Notes under the pieces: generated by a model
Databases searched by the model: none
Seen by the model: the letters and a program-made list of their open reading frames with translations, nothing else
Told to the model about the DNA's origin: nothing
Program-made: the position numbers and the translations under genes
Shown: positions 15,380-22,588 of the stretch, piece by piece
Layout: each line of letters begins with the position of its first letter
How positions within the stretch are numbered: position 1 is the first letter of the stretch
Assembly: GCA_000375685.1 (NCBI GenBank)
Contig: AQVQ01000013.1
Span: 1-26,097, forward strand
DNA from: a crenarchaeote SCGC AAA261-N23
Lineage (GTDB): Archaea > Thermoproteota > Thermoprotei > Gearchaeales > Gearchaeaceae
Direction: 5' to 3'
DNA: 26,097 nt

Positions 15380-16438
15380 TTATATCTTTTCAGGCTTATC
15401 TGCTAGAGGTGGGAATTCTGAAGGCCATTTGTTGTAAGGATTATTTTCATCCAATTCCTTGAGCTTCCTCTCTATTTTTTCTCTCATACTTTCAAGCCAT
15501 GGAGGAAGTATAAGCTTGGATCCTAGATTTTCTAAAGATTCATCTACTGTATAACCTGGTCCCCTTGTAGCTATTTCAAATAAATTCCCTTCCATATCTC
15601 TAAAGTACAAAGATTTGAACCAGAACCTATTAATTATTCCTGAATTTCTTATTCCCAATTTGTTTAATCTATTCATTATTTTTATTTGGTCCTGTTCATC
15701 TTCAACGAGCATCGCTACATGATGAATGCTTCCATGGCCTATTTCGCCAAAAGGCAGTTCCTCCTTGTATATGTATTGTATAAAATCAGGCTTTTCTTTA
15801 TTTCCTATTTTTATTATCATTGAATTTTCATCATCAGGATTTTTTGAAATACTAGTTCTTTCTAAACCAAGTATTTTAGTAAAGAACCTTTCTTCTACTT
15901 CAAAATTTGCAGTTACTGGTGCTGCATGATCGAATTTTATAAATCTCATGTCTTCCAAGATTCTGTCAATTGTAGGAAGATTAAGCATAAGCTCATCAAT
16001 ATATTTTTGGTCTAAATTCTCTTCATTGAATGCTACAATTTCAATCAATGATCCGTCAGGATCCCTTAAATATAATGATATTCTGCCATTTCTTAAAAAA
16101 GGTCCTACACTTGGAACATTTTTAAGCTTTAACCAAGCTTTCCATTTAGCTAAACTTTCTAAGGAGTTCACGTAATATGAAAGATGGTGATGAACACCTA
16201 TTCCGCTTTTCCCTTTATCTAGTTCTGGCCACTCAAAAAATGTTATAGTTGCGCCTGTACTTCCTTTATAATCGGAGTAAAATAAATGCCTATGAAATAT
16301 GTCATCCTGATTAACACTCAACTTAACTCTTCTTAATCCTAAAATTTCAGTGTAGAAAACATTGTTTAAAGTAAAGCTAGATGTGACTAAAGTTATGTGA
16401 TGCAAACCTTTTATTAAACCTTTTAATTCCTCAGACAT
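15380..16438 (-). CDS. Ring-cleaving dioxygenase, VOC superfamily (PcpA/MhqO-like)
   Basis: Two tandem glyoxalase/VOC modules. The first starts GLHHITLV (H13/H14) and the second FDHAAPVT near residue 170. Candidate iron ligands, by analogy with hydroquinone dioxygenases such as PcpA, are a His of GLHHI, a His of GSIHHVAM and the Glu of GNLFEIATRGPG. Family members open aromatic rings, often hydroquinones, with O2. Length 352 is slightly above the usual 310-330. It has its own promoter. The Rieske gene lies just upstream in the same direction, 104 bases away, but joint action is only a guess. Substrate unknown. Confidence 0.85.
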   Translation of the reverse strand: MSEELKGLIKGLHHITLVTSSFTLNNVFYTEILGLRRVKLSVNQDDIFHRHLFYSDYKGSTGATITFFEWPELDKGKSGIGVHHHLSYYVNSLESLAKWKAWLKLKNVPSVGPFLRNGRISLYLRDPDGSLIEIVAFNEENLDQKYIDELMLNLPTIDRILEDMRFIKFDHAAPVTANFEVEERFFTKILGLERTSISKNPDDENSMIIKIGNKEKPDFIQYIYKEELPFGEIGHGSIHHVAMLVEDEQDQIKIMNRLNKLGIRNSGIINRFWFKSLYFRDMEGNLFEIATRGPGYTVDESLENLGSKLILPPWLESMREKIERKLKELDENNPYNKWPSEFPPLADKPEKI

Positions 16439-16461
16439 AAAATCTTAATTATTTTGAAAAA

Positions 16462-16472
16462 AATTTAAAATT
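16462..16472 (-). promoter_or_regulatory. Probable TATA box of the dioxygenase gene
   Basis: A TTTTAAATTT-type element on the minus strand lies about 28 bases upstream of the start at 16438, inside a 104-base AT-rich gap that otherwise shows no gene. Confidence 0.4.
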
Positions 16473-16542
16473 ATATTTAATATGTTTAAATGTTTTCTTC
16501 TCTTCCTAAAATATAAGGCTTTCAATATTCTTAAAGTAATCT

Positions 16543-16863
16543 TTATGTTCTTTTCTTAACCCAAATATATCCGTCTTTAATCTTAACATCGTAAACAGGT
16601 TCATCAGGCAAAGGTTCGGTGAATTCTCCTTTACCAGTTTCCAAATCCCAAACTGTGCCATGCCCTGCGCATATTACTTTCTTATCTACAAGCGTGCCTT
16701 CAGAAAGATCCCACTGTTCATGTGTACATATTCCTCCTATTGCATAAAATCTTCCTTCAACATTTGCTATTAAGACAGCATCTTCATCACTGAACCAAAA
16801 TGTCTTCATGGTACCTGGAGGTATATCTTCTACTTTAAAAGTCTTCTTAAAATCTTCGCTCAT
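16543..16863 (-). CDS. Rieske [2Fe-2S] ferredoxin-type protein
   Basis: Small soluble Rieske protein of 106 residues with no signal peptide or membrane helix. The cluster motifs are C46-x-H48 (CTH) and C65-x2-H68 (CAGH), followed by GTVWDLETG as in dioxygenase-type ferredoxins. The likely role is electron transfer to a partner oxygenase; none with a Rieske-dependent fold is visible nearby. The adjacent VOC dioxygenase does not normally need a ferredoxin, so the pairing may be regulatory or accidental. Confidence 0.92.
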   Translation of the reverse strand: MSEDFKKTFKVEDIPPGTMKTFWFSDEDAVLIANVEGRFYAIGGICTHEQWDLSEGTLVDKKVICAGHGTVWDLETGKGEFTEPLPDEPVYDVKIKDGYIWVKKRT

Positions 16864-16884
16864 ACAATGATGTTGTTATACAAA

Positions 16885-16895
16885 AAATATAATTC
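16885..16895 (-). promoter_or_regulatory. Probable TATA box of the Rieske gene
   Basis: An AATTATATTTTTT-type element on the minus strand is centred about 27 bases upstream of the start at 16863, the spacing for a leaderless mRNA. Confidence 0.45.
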
Positions 16896-16954
16896 TAACC
16901 GTTCTTTCTAAATAAAGCTTATCAGAATCTTAAGAGTTTGAATTTATAAAATTT

Positions 16955-17566
16955 TCAATAAGTATTTTTGGAGCAAAGCTTTAAAAAGTATTCATGAAAT
17001 CTTGTGTCATATGTTAGCTCAGGGTGGAAAGTTGTTGCGATGGCATTATCCTGCTGAACTGCGATAGGAGTATTATTTAAATATGCTAATACGCTTACAT
17101 TATTTCCAATCCTTTTTATTACAGGGGATCTTATGAATACTGCCCTAAAGCTTTTTTCTCCCAAAACTGGAACATTTATATCTGCTTCAAAGGATTCATT
17201 TTGTCTTCCATAAGCATTTCTTTCTACTGTTACATCCAATATTTCAAGTAAAGGCTGAGGTCTCTCTCCTACAACTCTATCGTAAGTCTTTTTTGCCATT
17301 ACAATTAATCCTGCACATGTTCCGAATATTGGCATTCCTTTCTCATATCTTAGCTTTATTAAGTCAAGCAATCCCCTTTGTTTTAAAACGGTTCCAATGA
17401 CAGTACTTTCTCCACCTGGAATTATTAAGCCATCTATCTCTTCGATTTCCTTTTGCCTTTTAACTTTCTTAACTTCTCCTTTTATTCCTAACCTTTTGAG
17501 AGATGCTTCAGTTGCTTTAAAATGTTCATCAATATCACCCTGAATTTCAAGTATGCCTATTTTCAT
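16955..17566 (-). CDS. pdxT: PdxT, glutaminase subunit of PLP synthase
   Basis: Releases ammonia from glutamine and passes it to PdxS for pyridoxal 5'-phosphate synthesis. Class I glutamine amidotransferase features are intact: GGES at residues 51-54, nucleophile C84 in GTCAGL, and the H181-P-E183 pair near the C-terminus. Length 203 is normal. Its ATG overlaps the pdxS stop by 4 bases, fixing stoichiometric coupling. Confidence 0.97.
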   Translation of the reverse strand: MKIGILEIQGDIDEHFKATEASLKRLGIKGEVKKVKRQKEIEEIDGLIIPGGESTVIGTVLKQRGLLDLIKLRYEKGMPIFGTCAGLIVMAKKTYDRVVGERPQPLLEILDVTVERNAYGRQNESFEADINVPVLGEKSFRAVFIRSPVIKRIGNNVSVLAYLNNTPIAVQQDNAIATTFHPELTYDTRFHEYFLKLCSKNTY

Positions 17567-18531
17567 GCCCTTGCACCTCTTTCCTGCATCCTTAATTCAA
17601 GAGTTTTGATATCCATGCCTATCATTGATTTCTTTTCATCTATCATTTTTTGAGCTTCGGCTACTGTTTCTGGATCATCATAGTAGGTTACAGCTAATAC
17701 TATTGCTTTAGCTCTTTCTAAAGGATCTTCAGATTTAAATATGCCTGAACCTACAAAAACACCATCTGCTCCTAAATTCATCATAATTGCAGCATCTGCA
17801 GGTGTTGCTATTCCCCCTGCAGCAAAGTTGACCACAGGTAATCTTCCAAGTCTTCCAACTTCTTCAAGTAACTTGTAATTTACCTTTAGCTTTCTAGCAT
17901 ATCTTACCAGTTCTTGCATATCTCCTGCTTCATATATAGCTTTTACATGATAAATAGCATTATTCATAAGTCTCATATGCCTTATCGCCTCGGCAACATT
18001 TCCCGTTCCAGCTTCTCCTTTAGTTCTTATCATTGCTGCGCCTTCTTCAATTCTTCTTAAAGCTTCTCCAAGATTTCTTGCACCATTTACGAACGGTGTT
18101 TTAAAATCCCACTTCCAAATATGTCTTAGTTCATCTGCAGGTGTAAGCACTTCAGATTCATCTATCATATCAACACCAATTGCTTCTAAAACCTTGGCTT
18201 CATATGTATGTCCTATTCTGCATTTAGCCATCACTGGTATTGTAATGTGATCCATAACTTCCTCTATAATTTTTAAGCTAGCAGTTCTTGCAACACCTCC
18301 TTGCTTTCTTACATCGTAAGGTAATTTATCCAAAACCATTACTGCAACAGCTCCTGCTTCCTCTGCTATCTGGGCCTGTTCTACATTCGTTACATCCATT
18401 ATTACACCGTGTTTTGTCATATGGGCAAATCCTCTTTTAACAAGTGTTGAACCAATGACGGCTTCAAAATCTAATTCTTTCCTTTTGTTAACATAAAGCC
18501 TTTGTATCTCATCAAGTACAGTTGATATCAT
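17563..18531 (-). CDS. pdxS: PdxS, synthase subunit of PLP synthase
   Basis: Builds pyridoxal 5'-phosphate from ribose 5-phosphate, glyceraldehyde 3-phosphate and PdxT-derived ammonia. Diagnostic segments are GGVARTAS, IPVMAKCRIGH with the active lysine, VNGARNLGEALRRIEEGAAMIRTKGEAGTG with the second catalytic lysine region, and FAAGGIATPADAA. Length 322 is slightly long for the family. It is the first gene of the pdxS-pdxT operon and faces away from glyA across a 35-base gap. Confidence 0.98.
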   Translation of the reverse strand: MISTVLDEIQRLYVNKRKELDFEAVIGSTLVKRGFAHMTKHGVIMDVTNVEQAQIAEEAGAVAVMVLDKLPYDVRKQGGVARTASLKIIEEVMDHITIPVMAKCRIGHTYEAKVLEAIGVDMIDESEVLTPADELRHIWKWDFKTPFVNGARNLGEALRRIEEGAAMIRTKGEAGTGNVAEAIRHMRLMNNAIYHVKAIYEAGDMQELVRYARKLKVNYKLLEEVGRLGRLPVVNFAAGGIATPADAAIMMNLGADGVFVGSGIFKSEDPLERAKAIVLAVTYYDDPETVAEAQKMIDEKKSMIGMDIKTLELRMQERGARA

Positions 18532-18566
18532 AAATTAAATATGAATTATTTCTGATATAAAAATAA
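18531..18566. promoter_or_regulatory. Overlapping divergent promoters of pdxS and glyA
   Basis: TTAAATAT near 18535-18542 lies about 29 bases before the glyA ATG. On the other strand, TTTATATC at about 18554-18563 lies about 27 bases before the pdxS ATG. Each TATA box touches the start region of the opposite gene, so the two initiation complexes would compete for the same 35 bases. Confidence 0.5.
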
Positions 18567-19781
18567 ATGTCAGAAAAAGTATCCAAGTTAATTGACCTAG
18601 TAACAAAGCACAAAAAAGAAAGGGTTGAAAAATCTATAAATCTTATATCCTCTGAAAATATTTTAAGTCCTCAAGTTAGATTGCTTCTTGCATGCGATTT
18701 TGCCAGTAGGTATACTTCTGAAGAAAAATTTTACATGGGTAAGGAATACATCGATGGTGTCCAAGAACTTTGTAAAGATGTTGCTAAAGAATTGTTCAAT
18801 GCAAAATATGTTGACTTAAGAATGATCTCGGGCCACATAGCTGATTTAACTTTTTTGGTAACTTACAATTTAAGAAATGATACGATTTTGTGTCTTTCTC
18901 CAGAAGATGGAGGATATCCTGGCATTTCAAAGGAGGCCTTGCCTAGAATTCTTGGAATAAATGTTGAGTATTTTCCTTTCGATAAAGAAGATTTTGAAAT
19001 TAAAGTCGAAGACACTGTAGAAATGCTCTATAGGGTAAGGCCAAAATCTGTTATTTTTGGGGCTAGTCTTTTCCTTTATCCTCATCCAGTTAAAAAAATA
19101 AGCAAAGTAGCTAAAGAAATAGGTGCTGTTGTTGGTTACGATGCTTCTCATGTTCTTGGATTAATTGCTGGTAAGCAATTTCAAGATCCTTTGAGAGAAG
19201 GAGCAGAAGTAATGTTTGGATCAACACATAAAACATTTTTTGGTCCACAGGGCGGTATAATTTTATCAGATAGCAGAGACGAGTTTACAAAAACTATCCA
19301 TCCCTCCATTGTTGACAACGCTCATTACAACAGAATTGCAGCATTAGCAATGGCATTGCTGGAAATGAGTGAATTTGGAGAAAGTTATGCAAATCAAATA
19401 ATAAAAAATTCAAAGAAATTAGGCAAAGCTCTTCTGGAATTCGATCTTCCAGTACAGGGTAAAAAAGAAATAATAACAGAATCCCATCAGGTTCTTCTTT
19501 CTCCTAAAGAATACCAAAAAAATTCGGAATTTGCAAGAGAACTTGAAAAGGTAAATATAATTACAGATTGCGGAATAAGACTTGGAGTAAACGAAGTTAC
19601 AAGAATTGGAATGAAGGAGAACGAAATGGAAAAAATAGCTGAGTTAATTTACAGAGTGTATAAGGGTGATGATAAAGAAGAAATAAAAAGAGAAGTGATA
19701 AAATTGAAAAGCGATTTCGATGAAATAGAGTATAGTTTCAAAGAAATTGAGCCTTTTGATTTTCTAAAATCTTTTTTATAA
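18567..19781 (+). CDS. glyA: Serine hydroxymethyltransferase
   Basis: PLP enzyme interconverting serine and glycine, with transfer of the one-carbon unit to a folate or methanopterin-type carrier. PLP contacts are seen in YDASHVLGLI, and the Schiff-base lysine is K222 within GSTHKTFFGPQGG. The N-terminal SENILSP segment is also typical. At 404 residues it is a little short of the usual 420-435. A vitamin-B6 operon lies immediately divergent, which is suggestive because this enzyme needs PLP. Carrier specificity cannot be read here. Confidence 0.92.
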   Translation: MSEKVSKLIDLVTKHKKERVEKSINLISSENILSPQVRLLLACDFASRYTSEEKFYMGKEYIDGVQELCKDVAKELFNAKYVDLRMISGHIADLTFLVTYNLRNDTILCLSPEDGGYPGISKEALPRILGINVEYFPFDKEDFEIKVEDTVEMLYRVRPKSVIFGASLFLYPHPVKKISKVAKEIGAVVGYDASHVLGLIAGKQFQDPLREGAEVMFGSTHKTFFGPQGGIILSDSRDEFTKTIHPSIVDNAHYNRIAALAMALLEMSEFGESYANQIIKNSKKLGKALLEFDLPVQGKKEIITESHQVLLSPKEYQKNSEFARELEKVNIITDCGIRLGVNEVTRIGMKENEMEKIAELIYRVYKGDDKEEIKREVIKLKSDFDEIEYSFKEIEPFDFLKSFL

Positions 19782-19787
19782 ATATAT
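19775..19787 (+). promoter_or_regulatory. TATA box of the HtrA-like gene
   Basis: TTATAAATATA is centred about 28 bases before ATG 19810 and overlaps the glyA stop codon (19779-19781), so the protease has its own promoter with almost no spacer. Confidence 0.55.
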
Positions 19788-19809
19788 AATGAAATTTCTT
19801 AAGTAAATT

Positions 19810-20745
19810 ATGCCTATAGAACCATATTTTGAAGATATTATAGTAAAAGCAGTTGAAAAAGTTCTTCCATCTGTAGTAAACATAAGAACTGTTAGATATG
19901 TTGAAAGCTTTTTTGATGTTTTTCCTATTCAAGGCGTAGGATCAGGCTTTATAGTAAGTAAAAATGGGCTAATATTGACAAATTTCCATGTTATTGAAGG
20001 AGCGGATGAATTTCTTGTAACATTGGTTGATGGAAGGAGCTTTAGAGGAAGATTGGTTGGATTTGATGTTTCTTCGGATTTAGCTTTAATAAGAATTAAT
20101 GCATCAGATCTTCCATACACTGTTCTAGGAAATTCTGATAAGCTTAAAATAGGTCAGCTTGCAATTGCAATAGGAAATTCCCTAGGTTTAGCAGGAACGC
20201 CTTCAGTAACTGTAGGTGTTATTAGCGCTATAAATAGACACATAAAAGCTCAAAGACTGTATATGGGTCTTATTCAAACAGACGCCGCAATTAATCCAGG
20301 AAATAGTGGTGGACCTTTAATAAATAGTTCAGGCGAAGTTATAGGAATAAATACTGCAATTGTTCCTTTTGCGCAGGGCATCGGCTTTGCAATACCTATA
20401 AATCTTGCTAAGAGAGTAATAGATGATATTTTAAACTACGGGAGACCTTTACGTCCATGGTTGGGAATTTTAGGTGCTACAATAACTCCACAATTATCTG
20501 ATTATTATGGGTTGCCAGTAAAAAGTGGTGTTATGGTAGTAAATGTTGTTGAAGATAGTCCTGCGGATAAAGCTGGAATTAGAAGGAACGATATTATAAT
20601 AGCATTAAATGATAAGCCTATTCATACAATAGAAGAGTTGCAAGATATAGTAAATACATCAAGAGTTGGCGATAGGATTTCCATAAAAATCTATAGAGAT
20701 AATAAATCATTCAATTTAGAAACGATTCTAGAATCAGCAGAATAA
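19810..20745 (+). CDS. HtrA/DegP-type serine protease with one PDZ domain
   Basis: Trypsin-fold protease with triad H60 (TNFHVI), D90 (SSDLAL) and S166 (GNSGGPL), then a single PDZ domain from about residue 215 (PWLGILGAT, GVMVVNVVEDSPADKAGI). HtrA proteins usually act in protein quality control outside the membrane. Here no signal peptide or anchor is seen at the N-terminus (MPIEPYFEDIIVKA), so a cytosolic location is inferred unless an upstream start is used. Length 311 is short because of the missing leader and second PDZ. Confidence 0.93.
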   Translation: MPIEPYFEDIIVKAVEKVLPSVVNIRTVRYVESFFDVFPIQGVGSGFIVSKNGLILTNFHVIEGADEFLVTLVDGRSFRGRLVGFDVSSDLALIRINASDLPYTVLGNSDKLKIGQLAIAIGNSLGLAGTPSVTVGVISAINRHIKAQRLYMGLIQTDAAINPGNSGGPLINSSGEVIGINTAIVPFAQGIGFAIPINLAKRVIDDILNYGRPLRPWLGILGATITPQLSDYYGLPVKSGVMVVNVVEDSPADKAGIRRNDIIIALNDKPIHTIEELQDIVNTSRVGDRISIKIYRDNKSFNLETILESAE

Positions 20746-20772
20746 TCGGTTTCCAAATTTTTGGTATACCTA

Positions 20773-20783
20773 AAATATAAATA
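20773..20783 (+). promoter_or_regulatory. TATA box of the small membrane protein gene
   Basis: AAATATAAATA is centred 27 bases before the ATG at 20805, typical leaderless spacing. An earlier ATG at 20797 leads to a stop after three codons. Confidence 0.55.
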
Positions 20784-20804
20784 GAGACCCCATTTTATGC
20801 TGGT

Positions 20805-21188
20805 ATGACACAAGAAGACAACGAATCGAAAATATATGTAAAACTCATGCAGAAAAGAGCTGTTGCAATATTTCTAGGATTTCTCTTTTTAGTATTTGGC
20901 ACAGATATACCAACAGAAATGGATCACCCAATATTTATAATGGATGAAATTGTGGCCTTGGCTTTGTCTGTAATTTTATTGTTTTCAATGCTTTATTTGT
21001 ATAGAAATAAAAATACAGTAGAAGATTTGAAAAGAAGCATGAATATATATCTTGCAGTAATAATAATATTTCTCGCTTTTAAGTTACTAGCAGCAACAGT
21101 TATTGAAGCAGGAGATCCTGATGCACTCGGCGACGATATACCAAGTGTAATCATAGGAATAATGGCATTAATAGCAAGGTTTGTATAA
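20805..21188 (+). CDS. Small multi-pass membrane protein, function unknown
   Basis: 127 residues with probable membrane segments at about 20-38, 48-67, 80-100 and 112-126, a charged N-terminus in the cytosol and an acidic loop (GDPDALGDDIP) before the last helix. I do not recognise the family. It stands alone with a good promoter between the HtrA protease and taw1, and codon use looks like its neighbours, so it is probably a real gene. Confidence 0.72.
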   Translation: MTQEDNESKIYVKLMQKRAVAIFLGFLFLVFGTDIPTEMDHPIFIMDEIVALALSVILLFSMLYLYRNKNTVEDLKRSMNIYLAVIIIFLAFKLLAATVIEAGDPDALGDDIPSVIIGIMALIARFV

Positions 21189-21221
21189 GATTTTTTAAAG
21201 TTAATTTTTAAAAAATTTTTT

Positions 21222-21232
21222 ATTTAAAATAC
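21222..21232 (+). promoter_or_regulatory. Probable TATA box of taw1
   Basis: TATTTAAAATA lies about 31 bases before ATG 21259 in a 70-base gap made almost wholly of A and T. A second AT-rich stretch at 21238-21248 is too close to the start to serve. Confidence 0.35.
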
Positions 21233-21258
21233 ATCATTATTAATTAAGAACTAATAGA

Positions 21259-22527
21259 ATGCCTTTCTTTTCAGACAGGGAGATTTACATAGGAAAGTTT
21301 AAACATGCAGCGTATAAACCATGTTATTGGTTTGAACAAAGCTTAAGGACAGGTGGTAGAAGACATTGTTATAAACATGTTTATGGAATAGATAGTTTTG
21401 GTTGCATACAGTCAACATCATATAAAGGTTGTAATATAGCATGTGTTTTCTGTTGGAGGGATGTAGAAGAAAGGCCTAAGGTTTTTAGCGGTTATGATGA
21501 TCCAGAAAAACTTGTAGAGGAGTTCATTCGTACTCAAGAGAAAATAGTGGAAGAAAGTCTGGAAAAAAGCTTAGAAAACTGGGAAATATGTAAAAATTCT
21601 CTGATATATTTAAGCAAAAATAAAAGGGCAACAATTCAAGAAATTTCTGATAAATTAGGAATTTCTAGAACAAAAGTTAGGGAAGCCTTTATAGATCTTT
21701 ACAATTCTGAGCTTGTAATAAAAATAGATAACAACAATTTTGAAATAAATACCTCAATAATAAAAGGAGAGCTGAGCGAAGATGAAGCTTCAGAAGTGCT
21801 CAATAAATACTTCACAACAAAAGAAGAGATTATAGAAGTTCATGAAAAAGCTAGAAGACCAAAGCATGTTGCAATTTCCTATGACGGTGAACCTACAATG
21901 TATCCTTACATAGGAAGATTAATTGAGGCTTATAGGAAAAGAGGTATTTCAACTTTTTTAGTTACGAATGGAACATTTCCAGATAGAATTAAACAAATGT
22001 TGGAGGAAGGAAATCTTCCAACGCAACTTTATGTTTCATTAGTAGCCCCAGATCCTGAAACCTACGTAAAGGTTACTTCCAGTTTATATCCTTATATACC
22101 TTCGACGACTAAACACTGGGAAAGACTCAATGAAACATTATCTTTACTTTCAAAATTACCATGTAGAACAGTGATAAGAATAACTGCTGTCAAATACCTT
22201 AATATGTTCAAACCGGAGGAATACAGGAAAATAGTATTGAATTCTAATCCAGATTTCTTTGAAATTAAAGGCTATTCAGTTACAGGTCTTGCTCCAAGAA
22301 TGCTTGTTAGACTTGGAAAAGAACTTCCAATATATGAGGAACATGGTGAACTTATGAAAAAGGCTTTAGCTTATTCACCTACTTATGAAGAAGTATATGA
22401 ATTTGGAAGAGCGATCTCCTATAATTTCAAGTTGTTTCCGTTTATAACTGGCAGTTTTGATAGTTCTCAAGTAGTAATGGCTGTTAAATGGAAGGATATT
22501 AAAAATCCTCAATTTGTTCTAATATAA
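21259..22527 (+). CDS. taw1: 4-demethylwyosine synthase Taw1 with inserted winged helix
   Basis: Radical-SAM enzyme that uses pyruvate to form the tricyclic 4-demethylwyosine base at position 37 of tRNA-Phe. The SAM cluster motif is C58-x3-C62-x2-C65; C22, C37 and C49 fit the second iron-sulfur cluster known in Taw1. KHVAIS-x-DGEPTMYP (near 202) and LVTNGT follow as usual. Family members are about 310-340 residues; this one has 422. The excess is mainly between C65 and KHVAIS, where residues about 108-168 read as a winged helix-turn-helix (ATIQEISDKLGISRTKVREAF). The frame is continuous, so this is a domain insertion. Confidence 0.92.
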   Translation: MPFFSDREIYIGKFKHAAYKPCYWFEQSLRTGGRRHCYKHVYGIDSFGCIQSTSYKGCNIACVFCWRDVEERPKVFSGYDDPEKLVEEFIRTQEKIVEESLEKSLENWEICKNSLIYLSKNKRATIQEISDKLGISRTKVREAFIDLYNSELVIKIDNNNFEINTSIIKGELSEDEASEVLNKYFTTKEEIIEVHEKARRPKHVAISYDGEPTMYPYIGRLIEAYRKRGISTFLVTNGTFPDRIKQMLEEGNLPTQLYVSLVAPDPETYVKVTSSLYPYIPSTTKHWERLNETLSLLSKLPCRTVIRITAVKYLNMFKPEEYRKIVLNSNPDFFEIKGYSVTGLAPRMLVRLGKELPIYEEHGELMKKALAYSPTYEEVYEFGRAISYNFKLFPFITGSFDSSQVVMAVKWKDIKNPQFVLI

Positions 22528-22531
22528 AAAT

Positions 22532-22551
22532 TTTTGAACAAGTTTTCAAAA
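22532..22551 (+). terminator. Small hairpin after taw1
   Basis: TTTTGAA and TTCAAAA form a 7-bp stem with a 6-base loop, 4 bases after the taw1 stop codon. It could help end the taw1 transcript, but archaeal termination relies mainly on T tracts, so the call is tentative. Confidence 0.3.
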
Positions 22552-22588
22552 CTGTATTATTAAATTAAATAAAAAGTTGTTTTCTTTT

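Noticed and set aside
22577..22588. TTG start for the surface protein
   Set aside because: ATG 22589 gives a standard signal sequence and correct spacing to an AT-rich promoter element.
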